A stretch of 64,000 nucleotides of DNA, taken from Pseudomonas sp. ANT_J12 (lineage in GTDB: Bacteria > Pseudomonadota > Gammaproteobacteria > Pseudomonadales > Pseudomonadaceae). The position numbers and the translations under genes are program-made. Below the pieces are notes generated by a model that was not told where the DNA came from, made no database searches, and was given only the letters and a program-made list of their open reading frames with translations. The first letter of the stretch is position 1. Every line of letters starts with the position of its first letter. The stretch is from the NCBI RefSeq assembly GCF_008370045.1, contig NZ_VOBN01000007.1:124001-188000 (forward strand), written 5' to 3'. Below are positions 26,354 through 35,183 of this stretch, in pieces.

Positions 26354-27121
26354 GCGGACGACGCCTTCTTCGATCAACAGTTTGAGGATGGCTTCTGCGC
26401 CGGCTTGCGCCGTCACGCCTTTAAGCACTTGCCCACCGCCACCGCTGGCCTTGGCCGTCGCGGCTTTCATGCGGTCGGCACCGCTTTTGGCTTTGATCAC
26501 TTTCAGGCGTTTAGGCCGTGGCTTGGCCGGTTGCAAAGTGGCGACCGCCAGCAGTTCATCGTCGATGACTTCGACTTGATCCGCCTGCAACACCCCACGC
26601 CGAGCCGGGCCGTAGGCGCTTTGCCGAGGCTTCGGCGCGGCGTTATCCACAGTCGCCAGGAACGGCAGCCGCACTTTCAAACGACGACGCTGGCCCCGGG
26701 GCAAGGCTTGCAGGACCAAGGCCGAATTGCCGTCGATGGATTCCACCTGAGCCAACCCCACCACCAGCGGCCAGCCGAGGCTTTCGGCCAACAGGAACGG
26801 CAACATGCCCGAACCTTCACCGGTTTCCGCCTGGCTGCCTGTCAGCACCACTTGTGCCCCGGCATCACGCAAATAAGCGGTCAACGCGGGCAGCGCATCG
26901 GCGCCCGACGGTTGTTCCAGCACGTGCAGTTGTTCGAGTCCCATGCCCAGATAGGCGCGCAACGCCGGTTCTGCAACATCGCCGGCATGCAGCACTTGCA
27001 GGTTATCCCCAGCCAGTTGCAGGCCCAGCTCCACGGCGCGCGCGTCCTGCTCGGCGCGGCGGGGCCGGCCAGAAGTCGGGTGGGCGCCGATGGACACCAG
27101 GCTGATGACTTTTGTACTCAT
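26351..27121 (-). CDS. Electron transfer flavoprotein, beta subunit (dimethylglycine pathway copy)
   Basis: A 256-residue ETF beta/FixA-family protein. The start region MSTKVISLVSIGAHPTSGRP, the VVLTGSQAETGEGSGMLPFLLAESLGWP segment (AMP-binding region in ETF beta) and RLKVRLPFLATVDN are seen. It is one gene of the conserved dgcA-dgcB-ETF group. With the alpha subunit it probably collects electrons from dimethylglycine oxidation. Its sequence is divergent from housekeeping ETF beta. The stop codon is formed by the end of a REPIN. Confidence 0.85.
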   Translation of the reverse strand: MSTKVISLVSIGAHPTSGRPRRAEQDARAVELGLQLAGDNLQVLHAGDVAEPALRAYLGMGLEQLHVLEQPSGADALPALTAYLRDAGAQVVLTGSQAETGEGSGMLPFLLAESLGWPLVVGLAQVESIDGNSALVLQALPRGQRRRLKVRLPFLATVDNAAPKPRQSAYGPARRGVLQADQVEVIDDELLAVATLQPAKPRPKRLKVIKAKSGADRMKAATAKASGGGGQVLKGVTAQAGAEAILKLLIEEGVVR

Positions 27122-27136
27122 GACCCTTTCCTTCCC

Positions 27137-28357
27137 TTAAGCCGCATCGCGCTTGGCGTCGTTGCGATAAGCCGCTATCGCATCGATCAAGGCTTGAAGA
27201 ATCTCGGCGCTCTCGCCGATCACCGACAGGTCGGCCCGTTTGATCATGTCGCAGCCAGGGTCGAGGTTGATCGCCACCACCTTGTCGCAGGCACCGATAC
27301 CTTGCAGGTGCTGGATCGCCCCGGAAATCCCCACGGCCACGTAGACCCGCGCGGTGACCCAGGTGCCGGACGCGCCGACCTGACGGTCGCGAGCCATGAA
27401 CCCATCGTCCACCGCCACCCGCGACGCACCTTCGGTCGCGCCCAAGGCTTCGGCGGTCCTGTGGAAAAGTCCCCAGTCCTTGACCCCGTTGCCGCCAGAG
27501 AAGATGAACTCGGCTTCGGCCATCGGAATCGCCGCCGGATCCACCGCCACCGCGCCCAGATCTTCGATACGCGACAGACTGCGCACTACGGCTGTGGGTA
27601 ACTCCACCGGCAGGGCTTCGTGACGGGTTTCACTGACCGGTTCGGCGCATTCGACGGCGGCCAGAATCAGGCGTGCAACCGGACGCGCAAGGTCTTGCAG
27701 GCCTGCACCGGCGCGGCCGATACACTCCTGATCCTTGACCTGCCAGACCCGCGTGGCCGGGCGTTCGCCCAAAGCAGCGGCAAAGCGCCGACCGAGTTCA
27801 CCACCACCGCTGCGGCTGTCCGGCAGCAACCAGTGGCGCGGGCTGAACTGGTTATCCACAGACCGCAGGCCCTGGACTCGTTGTTCCGGTGCATAACCGC
27901 TGAATTCATCGCCATCCAGTACCAGCAAGCGATCGACGCCCGCAGTAGCGAAGGCGTTTTCCTTGTGTTCGCCGAAGACCACGGCCAACACCGCGCCATC
28001 CTTGCCGGCCAGTTGATGGGCGAGGCCGAGCAAATCGCGGTCGTGGCTGCTCAAACGGCCACCGACCATGTCCGGAACGACGCTGATGTAGAACGCCGGG
28101 GCCGGCACTTGATGCAGCGGCAGTTGCACTTCCACGGCGGCTGAACGTTTGGTCGCCCCGCCCTGCTGCGCGCCGCTGCGGTCGATGCGTTTGATGCCGT
28201 TCGGCCCGATAAATCCGATGCCATGCAGATTCTTGCGGATGACGCCGTTGGGCCCCATCCAACTGTGTTGCGCCGGTTGCATCGCCGCGTGCAGCGGGTG
28301 CAGGCGGTTACGGGCAATCCATTCGGCGCGGGGGTCGCGGCGGATAATGTCGCTCAT
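27137..28357 (-). CDS. Electron transfer flavoprotein, alpha subunit (dimethylglycine pathway copy)
   Basis: A 406-residue ETF alpha/FixB-family protein. The C-terminal FAD domain is clear: VGASGTWVTARVYVAVGISG followed by IQHLQGIGACDKVVAINLDP. The N-terminal 110 residues are longer than in housekeeping ETF alpha. Its ATG overlaps the dgcB stop codon by one base, so translation is probably coupled. In P. aeruginosa the matching gene is PA5400. Probable path: DgcA flavin to ETF and DgcB, then quinone; the order of transfer is inferred. Confidence 0.88.
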   Translation of the reverse strand: MSDIIRRDPRAEWIARNRLHPLHAAMQPAQHSWMGPNGVIRKNLHGIGFIGPNGIKRIDRSGAQQGGATKRSAAVEVQLPLHQVPAPAFYISVVPDMVGGRLSSHDRDLLGLAHQLAGKDGAVLAVVFGEHKENAFATAGVDRLLVLDGDEFSGYAPEQRVQGLRSVDNQFSPRHWLLPDSRSGGGELGRRFAAALGERPATRVWQVKDQECIGRAGAGLQDLARPVARLILAAVECAEPVSETRHEALPVELPTAVVRSLSRIEDLGAVAVDPAAIPMAEAEFIFSGGNGVKDWGLFHRTAEALGATEGASRVAVDDGFMARDRQVGASGTWVTARVYVAVGISGAIQHLQGIGACDKVVAINLDPGCDMIKRADLSVIGESAEILQALIDAIAAYRNDAKRDAA

Positions 28358-30306
28358 CAGTGGGCCTCCGCAGGTTCACGTTTGGCCGGGGTGTTCGGCT
28401 TGCTCGGTGCCGCGTCTTCGAGCAACGCGTCCGCCACCAGTTCGGCGATGTCCTTGATCAGCGGACGGGGTTCGACCACGCCTTCGAGCATCGCCGTGCA
28501 TTGCGGGCAACCCACGGCTACCAGTTCGGCACCGGTTTCGCGGATGTCGTCCATGCGCATGTCGGGAATCCGTTGCTTGCCCGGAATGTCAGTGATCGGC
28601 GCCCCGCCACCGCCGCCGCAGCAGCGCGAGCGGAAACCGGAGCGTTGCATTTCCTTCACTTCGATACCGAGGGCGCGCAGCACTTCGCGCGGCGCCTCGT
28701 ATTCGCCGTTGTAGCGACCGAGGTAGCACGGGTCGTGATAGGTCACGCTGCTGCCTTTGTGCTGGCCGAGGTTCAGGGCGCCAGCGCCAATGATTTCGGC
28801 CATGTAGGTGCTGTGGTGCTGCACCAGGTAATTGCCGTCGAAGGCGCCGTATTCGTTTTTCAGCACGTGGAAGCTGTGCGGATCGCAGGTGACGATGCGG
28901 TTGAAGTTGTACTTCGCCAGGGTCTGGATATTGCGTTTAGCCAACAACTGGAAGGTCGCTTCGTCGCCCAGACGCCGGGCCACGTCACCGCTGTCGCGCT
29001 CTTCAAGCCCGAGCACTGCGAAGTCGACCTTGGCCGCTTTCAGCACTTTGACGAAGGCGCGCAAGGTGCGCTGGTTGCGCATGTCGAAGGCGCCGTCGCC
29101 GACCCAGAACAACACGTCGACCGACTTCTTCTCGCTCATCAGATTCAGGTTCAAATCCGCCGCCCAGTTCATCCGCCCGCCCGGCGCGAAGCCGCCCGGG
29201 TTGTCGGTGGCGATCAGGTTTTCCAGGACTTCGGCGCCCTTGTTTGGCGTGGCGCCGAGTTCCAGGGTCAGATGGCGGCGCATGTCGACGATGGCATCGA
29301 CGTGCTCGATCATCATCGGGCATTCCTCGACGCAGGCGCGGCACGTAGTGCAGGACCACAGGGTTTCGGCGTCGACCAGACCGTTGACGATGGGTTGATG
29401 TGGATTGCCGGCGTGTACGCCAACCGCTTTGCCTGGATAGGGGCTACCGGCGAACTTAGCGTCGGTACCGCCAGCGAGGCCAACCACCATGTCTTGAATC
29501 AGTTTTTTCGGGTTCAGCGGCTGGCCGGCAGCGAAGGCCGGGCACGCCGCTTCGCACTTACCGCACTGCACGCAGGCGTCGAACCCGAGCAGTTGGTTCC
29601 AGGTGAAATCCTTGGGTTTTTCCACGCCCAGCGGCGCGGTCGGGTCGTTCAGGTCCAGGGGTTTCAAACCGGTGGACCGACCACCGCCGAAGCGTTCGGC
29701 GCGACGGTGCCAGGCCAGGTGCAGGGCACCGGCAAAGGCGTGCTTCATCGGGCCGCCCCAGGTCATGCCGAAGAACAGTTCGCTAACGCCCCACAGGACA
29801 CCGACGCCGAGGACCGCAGCTACCACCCATCCACCGAAGTTTTCCGGGAGGATGCCAGCGACCGGCAGGGTCAACAGGAAGAAACTCGCCGAGAACGCCA
29901 GCAGGCTTTTCGGCAACCGCATCCACGGCCCTTTGGACAGGCGAGCCGGTGGATTGCGACGACGCAGGAACATGAAAATCGCCCCGCCAAACATCACCGC
30001 CGAAGCGATCAACAGGGCGAAACCGAGAATGCGACTGTGCAGGCCGAAACCGTGGACCAGGATCGCCAGCACAATCGACGCCACCGCCCCACCGGCCGTG
30101 GCTACGTGGGTGTTGGCAATGTATTTGTCCCGCGCGACGACGTGGTGCAAATCGACCATGTAACGCTTGGGCATGGCGAGCAGGCCGCCGATCAGGTCGA
30201 CCTTCGAGGCCCGGCCCCGGCGCCACATATTCATCCGCCGCAACGCGCCCAGGACAGCCAGGCCCAGGGCAGCGAACAGCAGGATTGGAAGAAGGGTGTT
30301 CAACAT
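28357..30306 (-). CDS. dgcB: Dimethylglycine catabolism iron-sulfur protein DgcB
   Basis: A 649-residue membrane Fe-S protein of the heterodisulfide-reductase/glycolate-oxidase (CCG) type. The N-terminal quarter has several membrane segments. Two [4Fe-4S] ferredoxin motifs follow (CVQCGKCEAACPAF and CTTCRACVEECPM), then two cysteine-rich CCG-type regions, one ending in CCGGGGG. It probably moves electrons from dimethylglycine oxidation to the quinone pool. I chose the ATG at MLNTLLP, preceded by AGAGG, rather than the GTG nine bases upstream. A type D repeat separates it from dgcA. Confidence 0.92.
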   Translation of the reverse strand: MLNTLLPILLFAALGLAVLGALRRMNMWRRGRASKVDLIGGLLAMPKRYMVDLHHVVARDKYIANTHVATAGGAVASIVLAILVHGFGLHSRILGFALLIASAVMFGGAIFMFLRRRNPPARLSKGPWMRLPKSLLAFSASFFLLTLPVAGILPENFGGWVVAAVLGVGVLWGVSELFFGMTWGGPMKHAFAGALHLAWHRRAERFGGGRSTGLKPLDLNDPTAPLGVEKPKDFTWNQLLGFDACVQCGKCEAACPAFAAGQPLNPKKLIQDMVVGLAGGTDAKFAGSPYPGKAVGVHAGNPHQPIVNGLVDAETLWSCTTCRACVEECPMMIEHVDAIVDMRRHLTLELGATPNKGAEVLENLIATDNPGGFAPGGRMNWAADLNLNLMSEKKSVDVLFWVGDGAFDMRNQRTLRAFVKVLKAAKVDFAVLGLEERDSGDVARRLGDEATFQLLAKRNIQTLAKYNFNRIVTCDPHSFHVLKNEYGAFDGNYLVQHHSTYMAEIIGAGALNLGQHKGSSVTYHDPCYLGRYNGEYEAPREVLRALGIEVKEMQRSGFRSRCCGGGGGAPITDIPGKQRIPDMRMDDIRETGAELVAVGCPQCTAMLEGVVEPRPLIKDIAELVADALLEDAAPSKPNTPAKREPAEAH

Positions 30307-30326
30307 CAGAGTCACCTCTAGCGAGG

Positions 30327-30413
30327 TGCAAGCTACAAGCTACAAGCTGCAAGAAAGACCAGCGGCGAGGCTGAGCTTTTACTTGCGACTTGCAGCTTAC
30401 GGCTTGCAGCTGC
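30327..30413. repeat. Type D repeat (GCTACAAGCTGCAAG family), dgcA-dgcB gap
   Basis: Reiterated AAGCTACAAGCTACAAGCTG opposite an inverted CTTGCAGCTTACGGCTTGCAG arm. It can fold into a long imperfect stem. A second member lies between betB and betA at 54146-54268. Confidence 0.8.
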
Positions 30414-30417
30414 GCCG

Positions 30418-32478
30418 TCAAAAATCCTTACAGAGCCGGAGTGCGTCATAAATGGCGGCGTGTGTGTTGCGCTGGGCCACGCAGTCGCCGATGCGGAACA
30501 GCAAGTAGCCGTCACCCGCCTGGCTCAGCGATGGCTGCGGCTTGATCGCGAACAAGGCTTCGATGTCCATCTGGCCCTTGTTGCGCGACGCTTCCTTCAG
30601 CGCGTAATAGATTTCTTCGTCCGGACGCACGCCGTTTTCGACGACGACCTGGTCCACCACCCGCTCCTCTTTGGCACCGGTGTATTCGTTTTCCAGTACC
30701 GCCACCAGCTTGTCGCCTTCGCGGTAGACCTTCTCCAGCATCATGTCGCCGGTCATGATCACTTCTTTCGGGTACATGCTGCGGTAGTAGGTCGGGAACG
30801 ACGTACCGCCAATCGCCACGCCCGGCTTGATGTCGTCAGTGACGATCTCGACCTGGCTGCCCTTGTCCGCGAGGAAGTCTGCGGTGGACATCCCGGTGAA
30901 CTCGCAAATGGTGTCGTAGACCAGCACGTTTTTGCCCGGCGCGACCTTGCCGTCGAGGATGTCCCAGCTGCTGACCACCAAGCCTTCCGCCGCGCCCCAG
31001 TGTTCGTTCTGTTCCAGGAATGGATGGCCACCGACGGCGAGCACCACCACGTCCGGGCGCAGGTCGAGAATGGTTGCAGCATCCGCCGCCACGCCCAAGC
31101 GCAGGTCGACTTTCAGACGCGCCAGCTCCAGTTGGAACCAGCGAGTGATACCGGCAATCTGGTCCCGTTGCGGGGCTTTCGAGGCGGTGGTGATTTGCCC
31201 GCCGATGAATTCTTTCTTTTCGAACAGGGTCACGTCGTGGCCCCGTTCGGCGGAGACGCGCGCCGCTTCCATCCCCGCAGGGCCAGCACCGACCACCACG
31301 ACTTTGCGCTTCACACCGGTCGATTTCTCGATGATGTGCGGCACGCCCATGTATTCACGGGAGGTCGCGGCGTTCTGGATGCACAAAACGTCCAGGCCCT
31401 GGTACTGACGGTCGATGCAGTAGTTGGCGCCGACGCATTGTTTGATCTGGTCCACCTGGCCCATTTTGATCTTGGCGATCAGGTGCGGGTCGGCGATGTG
31501 GGCGCGGGTCATGCCGACCATGTCGACGTAGCCGCCTTCCAGAATACGGGTCGCCTGGTTCGGGTCCTTGATGTTCTGCGCGTGCAGGACCGGGGCCTTG
31601 ACCACTTCCTTGATACCGGCGGCCAAGTGCAAAAATGGCTCCGGTGGATAACTCATGTTGGGGATAACGTTGGCCAGGGTGTTGTGGGTGTCGCAACCCG
31701 AGCCGACCACGCCGATGAAGTCGATCATGCCGGTGTCGTCGTAGTACTTGGCGATCTGCTTCATGTCTTCGTGGGACAAGCCGTCCGGGTGGAATTCATC
31801 ACCGCACAGACGGATGCCGACGCAGAAATCCGGCCCGACTTCTGCGCGCACAGCCTTCAACACTTCCAGGCCGAAACGCATGCGGTTTTCGAAGCTGCCG
31901 CCCCATTCGTCGTTGCGTTTGTTGACGCGAGGGCTCCAGAACTGGTCGATCATGTGCTGGTGCACAGCCGACAGTTCTACGCCGTCGAGGCCACCGGCCT
32001 TCGCACGGCCAGCCGCCGTGGCGTAGTTGCCGATCACCCGCCAGATTTCTTCCGGTTCGATGGTTTTGCAGGTCGCGCGGTGCACCGGTTCCCGGATGCC
32101 CGACGGCGACAGCAGGGTTGGCCAGTGCTCGCCGTCCCAGCGGGAACGACGGCCCATGTGGGTAATCTGGATCATGATCTTGGCACCATGCTTGTGCATG
32201 GCATCGGCCAGGTTCTGGAAGTGCGGAATGATCCGGTCGTCGGCCAGGTTGACCGACTTCCACCAGCCTTGCGGGCTGTCGATGGCCACACTGGAGGAAC
32301 CGCCGCAAATCGCCAGGCCGATCCCGCCCTTGGCTTTCTCTTCGTAATACTTGACGTACCGGTCGGTGGTCATGCCGCCGTCGGTGGCATACACCTCGGC
32401 GTGCGCGGTGCTGAGCACGCGGTTGCGGATGGTCAGTTTGCCGATCTGGATCGGCTGGAACATTGCTTCGAAAGCCAT
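30418..32478 (-). CDS. dgcA: Dimethylglycine demethylase subunit DgcA
   Basis: A 686-residue flavoprotein of the trimethylamine/dimethylamine dehydrogenase family, needed to convert dimethylglycine to sarcosine. Residues 1 to about 375 form an FMN TIM barrel of the old-yellow-enzyme type (TAHAEVYATDGGMTTDRYV; SAVHQHMIDQFWSPRVNKR). The Fe-S region has C348, C354 and C366, but the expected second cysteine is Ala351. From about 388 a Rossmann domain follows (KVVVVGAGPAGMEAARVSAE). GAGGAA lies upstream of the ATG. It is transcribed after the M19-like and DUF5943 genes. Confidence 0.94.
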   Translation of the reverse strand: MAFEAMFQPIQIGKLTIRNRVLSTAHAEVYATDGGMTTDRYVKYYEEKAKGGIGLAICGGSSSVAIDSPQGWWKSVNLADDRIIPHFQNLADAMHKHGAKIMIQITHMGRRSRWDGEHWPTLLSPSGIREPVHRATCKTIEPEEIWRVIGNYATAAGRAKAGGLDGVELSAVHQHMIDQFWSPRVNKRNDEWGGSFENRMRFGLEVLKAVRAEVGPDFCVGIRLCGDEFHPDGLSHEDMKQIAKYYDDTGMIDFIGVVGSGCDTHNTLANVIPNMSYPPEPFLHLAAGIKEVVKAPVLHAQNIKDPNQATRILEGGYVDMVGMTRAHIADPHLIAKIKMGQVDQIKQCVGANYCIDRQYQGLDVLCIQNAATSREYMGVPHIIEKSTGVKRKVVVVGAGPAGMEAARVSAERGHDVTLFEKKEFIGGQITTASKAPQRDQIAGITRWFQLELARLKVDLRLGVAADAATILDLRPDVVVLAVGGHPFLEQNEHWGAAEGLVVSSWDILDGKVAPGKNVLVYDTICEFTGMSTADFLADKGSQVEIVTDDIKPGVAIGGTSFPTYYRSMYPKEVIMTGDMMLEKVYREGDKLVAVLENEYTGAKEERVVDQVVVENGVRPDEEIYYALKEASRNKGQMDIEALFAIKPQPSLSQAGDGYLLFRIGDCVAQRNTHAAIYDALRLCKDF

Positions 32479-32493
32479 GGCGGGTTCCTCGAC

Positions 32494-33024
32494 TTACAAC
32501 GGCTTGACGGTGAACAAACCGTCGTCGTGGCCTTCTTCGGAGCCACCGTAGACTTGCTCGGCAACCGTACGGATCTTGCTGCCGCGCGCCTCAAGAATCT
32601 GGTCCATGGCGCCGGCAAACCAACCGGTGAACATGTAGTCGACTTTGCGCCCGACCTTGCCGTACACGTAGACGAACGCCGAGTGTTCGAGCTTGACGCT
32701 CGCGGTGCCTTTGTCGAGGTCGATGTCCTGGATCTTGAACAGGCCCCAGCCGCGCTGCGACAGGCGCTTCATGTAGTGCTCGAACACCGCGACGCCTTCC
32801 AGGCCGTGGCATTCAGCTTCTTTCTCACACCAGTGCCAGGCGGATTTGTAGCCGGCCTTGTAGAGGATTTCGGCGTAGGCTTCGGCGCCCAGCACTTCCT
32901 CGATGCCCATGTGGTTATTCACAAAGAAGTGACGTGGCACGTACAGCATCGGCAGGGCGTCGGAGGTCCAGACACCGGTTTCGCTGTCGACTTCGATTGG
33001 CAATTGCGGGGCGATCTTGGCCAT
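32494..33024 (-). CDS. DUF5943 family protein of the dgc operon
   Basis: A 176-residue protein conserved next to dgcA in pseudomonads (P. aeruginosa PA5397 by position). No signal peptide or membrane segment. Visible features are LPMLYVPRHFFVNNHMGIEE, a pair of cysteines in WCEKEAECHG near residue 70, and a C-terminal GWFAGAMDQILEARG helix. The overall look resembles V4R/vinyl-reductase-like small-molecule binding domains, but that is a weak impression. It lies 15 bases upstream of dgcA, so it is certainly co-transcribed and probably serves dimethylglycine demethylation. Function unknown. Confidence 0.85.
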   Translation of the reverse strand: MAKIAPQLPIEVDSETGVWTSDALPMLYVPRHFFVNNHMGIEEVLGAEAYAEILYKAGYKSAWHWCEKEAECHGLEGVAVFEHYMKRLSQRGWGLFKIQDIDLDKGTASVKLEHSAFVYVYGKVGRKVDYMFTGWFAGAMDQILEARGSKIRTVAEQVYGGSEEGHDDGLFTVKPL

Positions 33025-33101
33025 GGAAACTTAACTCCAGAAAAATTGGGGTGTTGCCCCCGGCGCGGACGGCCGGGGGAAAGGATTCAGAACGCGGTGG
33101 C

Positions 33102-34079
33102 TTATTCGCCCCAGACGTCTTTCAAGACGTTGACCCAGTTCTCGCCCATGATCTTGCGCACGACTCGCTCGGAGTGGCCGCGCTTGAGCAGGGTTTCGGT
33201 CAGGTTCGGGAACTCGCCGACGGTGCGGATGCCCAGTGGGTTGATGATCTTGCCGAAGCTGGTCAGACGGCGGGCGTAGCCCTTGTCATGGGTCAGGTAT
33301 TCGAAGAAGTCCTGGCCATGGCCCTGGGTGAAGTCGGTGCCAATGCCGATGGCGTCTTCGCCGACGATGTTCATGGTGTATTCGATGGCTTCGGCGTAGT
33401 CGTCGATGGTCGAATCGATGCCCTTGGCCAGGAACGGCGCGAACATGGTCACACCGACGAAACCGCCGTGGTCGGCGATGAACTTCAGTTCTTCATCGGA
33501 TTTGTTGCGCGGGTGGATTTTCAGACCCGACGGCAGGCAGTGGGAGTAGCAGACCGGCTTCTTGGATTCGAGAATGACTTCTTCGGAGGTCTTGGAGCCG
33601 ACGTGGGACAGGTCACACATAACGCCGACGCGGTTCATCTCGGCGACGATTTCACGACCGAAACCCGACAGGCCGCCATCGCGTTCGTAGCAACCGGTGC
33701 CCACCAGGTTCTGGGTGTTGTAGCACATCTGCACGATACCGACGCCCAGCTGCTTGAACACCTCGACATAGCCGATCTGGTCTTCAAACGCGTGAGCATT
33801 CTGGAAGCCGAAGAGGATGCCGGTCTTGCCCTGCTCCTTGGCCTTGCGGATATCGGCGGTGGTGCGCACTGGAATCACCAGGTCGCTGTTCTCGCGGATC
33901 AGCTTCTGGCTGGCGGCGATATTGTTGACGGTGGCCTGGAAGCCCTCCCACACCGACACGGTGCAGTTGGCCGCAGTCAGACCGCCCTTGCGCATGTCTT
34001 CAAACAGCTCGCGGTTCCACTTGGCGATAATCAGCCCGTCGATAACGATGCTGTCGGCGTGCAATTCGGCTGGGCTCAT
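33102..34079 (-). CDS. Membrane dipeptidase (M19) family protein lacking canonical metal ligands
   Basis: A 325-residue member of the renal-dipeptidase family. H159 (DLSHVG), H180 (CYSHC) and D249 (GIGTDF) match conserved metal or active-site residues. The N-terminal His-x-Asp is replaced by DGLIIAK (residues 14-20), and the bridging glutamate appears to be Q93 (GFQNAH). The start MSPAEL was chosen because the upstream extension is not protein-like. It is the first gene of the operon leading to dgcAB. It may have changed substrate or use one metal; peptidase activity should not be assumed. Confidence 0.85.
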   Translation of the reverse strand: MSPAELHADSIVIDGLIIAKWNRELFEDMRKGGLTAANCTVSVWEGFQATVNNIAASQKLIRENSDLVIPVRTTADIRKAKEQGKTGILFGFQNAHAFEDQIGYVEVFKQLGVGIVQMCYNTQNLVGTGCYERDGGLSGFGREIVAEMNRVGVMCDLSHVGSKTSEEVILESKKPVCYSHCLPSGLKIHPRNKSDEELKFIADHGGFVGVTMFAPFLAKGIDSTIDDYAEAIEYTMNIVGEDAIGIGTDFTQGHGQDFFEYLTHDKGYARRLTSFGKIINPLGIRTVGEFPNLTETLLKRGHSERVVRKIMGENWVNVLKDVWGE

Positions 34080-34313
34080 CAGGCTGTCCCCTATTAGCGA
34101 TTCGTGCGCCGAATCGTGTGCCGGCGCTTTGGGGCCAGCATATGCCTGAGGACCGGGGCAGCCGGGTGCAAAAACGACAGAGGGTTTGCCGAAAGCGTCA
34201 ATCTGCGACAAAGGGTCGTCGCCGGGCATGATCGCGTAGCTGTTCAAGGGCCTGCGCATGGGCCAGAATTCGCGGCATTACTGGAAATGCACTGAAAAAG
34301 GGGCGACGACGCA
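34080..34313. promoter_or_regulatory. Divergent control region of the dgc operon and the LprI-like gene
   Basis: A 234-bp gap between divergent genes. On the minus strand it contains GTCGC- and GTCGT-type half sites (for example TGCGAC at 34204-34209 and ACGAC at 34174-34178, plus strand reading) like those upstream of gbcA and cbcX, though spaced 31 bp here. A GbdR site is expected by analogy with P. aeruginosa but is not proven. Confidence 0.35.
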
Positions 34314-34715
34314 ATGAAAACGATGTTCCTGGCTTTGGCACTCATAGCGACCGGCGTACAGGCGGCGGAAGAGTCCGACAACAACCCCTGCGATTCAGTC
34401 GAAAACGACGTCCAGACCCTGGAATGCTCGGCCTACAGCAGAACCACCGCCGAAGATCTGCTCAAGGAAAACTACCAGGGGCTGAACACGCGTTTGCAGT
34501 CGGTCTACGGCAAGAACAAGGCGCAATTGAGCGACATCACTGAAAAGCTCAAGGTTGCCCAGCAGCAGTGGCTGAAGAGCCGGGATGCCGATTGCGCCGT
34601 GGAAGCGTTTCCGGCGACGAGCGGTAGCAAGGCCTTCACCATTGCGCAGAATGATTGCGTGGCGCGGATGAGTGATGAGCGGTCGGAGTTTTTGGAGTCG
34701 ATTTCGCAGGAGTGA
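34314..34715 (+). CDS. Secreted LprI-like (DUF1311) protein
   Basis: A 133-residue protein with a signal peptide (MKTMFLALALIATGVQA) and a mature helical domain with four cysteines, in the pattern of the lysozyme-inhibitor LprI N-terminal/DUF1311 family: NPCDSV, LECSAYS, LKVAQQQWLKSRDADC and QNDCVARMSDER. Such proteins are periplasmic and small; the LprI link to lysozyme inhibition comes from mycobacteria and may not hold here. It stands alone, divergent from the dgc operon. Confidence 0.8.
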   Translation: MKTMFLALALIATGVQAAEESDNNPCDSVENDVQTLECSAYSRTTAEDLLKENYQGLNTRLQSVYGKNKAQLSDITEKLKVAQQQWLKSRDADCAVEAFPATSGSKAFTIAQNDCVARMSDERSEFLESISQE

Positions 34716-34875
34716 TCTTGAATTTCCGTCGGAAGCTGGCACCGGCGTCGGCTTTCGATCCTGAAGAGATGATGTTTCCTACAAACCTCGCTGACTAAAC
34801 CTACAGCACTTCCAGTACCTCGCAGCAGACCCTATTGGCCGGGCAACATCCCGACATGCTTCGTTAATTGGCTGA

Positions 34876-34928
34876 GAGAGAATTATAAGTAAAGATTGGA
34901 AAATCTTATAAAAGACTTATATTCTCTC
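34876..34928. promoter_or_regulatory. AT-rich inverted repeat in front of the toxin gene
   Basis: GAGAGAATTATAAGT (34876-34890) is matched by ACTTATATTCTCTC (34915-34928) as near-complementary arms with one indel, ending right at the toxin ATG. An inner AAGATT/AATCTT dyad lies between. This is a probable autoregulatory operator for the antitoxin; the arms could also form an mRNA hairpin over the start. Confidence 0.5.
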
Positions 34929-35183
34929 ATGAACAGTATTCACTGGACTCGAAAGGCCGTTAAGCAGCTTCTGAAATTGCATTCCGTTCACCAGATCCAG
35001 GTCCGTGATGCCGTCGCGGTGCTGACTGACATGCCTGACATCAGCAATGTCAAAGCACTGGTCGGTCATGACTATGCCTATCGACTTCGAGTGGGTAATT
35101 ATCGAGTCATGTTCGACTGGGATGGCGCAATCAAAGTGGTCAGTATTCAAGAGGTCAAAAAACGCGATGAACGCACCTACTGA
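34929..35183 (+). CDS. Type II toxin, RelE/ParE superfamily
   Basis: An 84-residue RelE/ParE-fold protein, probably an mRNA-cleaving toxin. Key parts are the N-terminal WTRKAVKQLLKL helix, YRLRVGNYRVMFDWDG, and the C-terminal VVSIQEVKKRDERTY with basic and tyrosine residues typical of RelE active sites. I used the ATG at MNSIHW; an upstream TTG would add 11 residues. It has no evident Shine-Dalgarno sequence. It overlaps the downstream antitoxin gene by 17 bases. Toxin-first order resembles higBA. Confidence 0.87.
   Translation: MNSIHWTRKAVKQLLKLHSVHQIQVRDAVAVLTDMPDISNVKALVGHDYAYRLRVGNYRVMFDWDGAIKVVSIQEVKKRDERTY

Noticed and set aside
34896..34928. Upstream TTG start for the toxin gene
   Set aside because: It would add 11 residues not typical of RelE proteins and has no better ribosome site; the ATG at 34929 fits the family start, though leaderless initiation remains possible.
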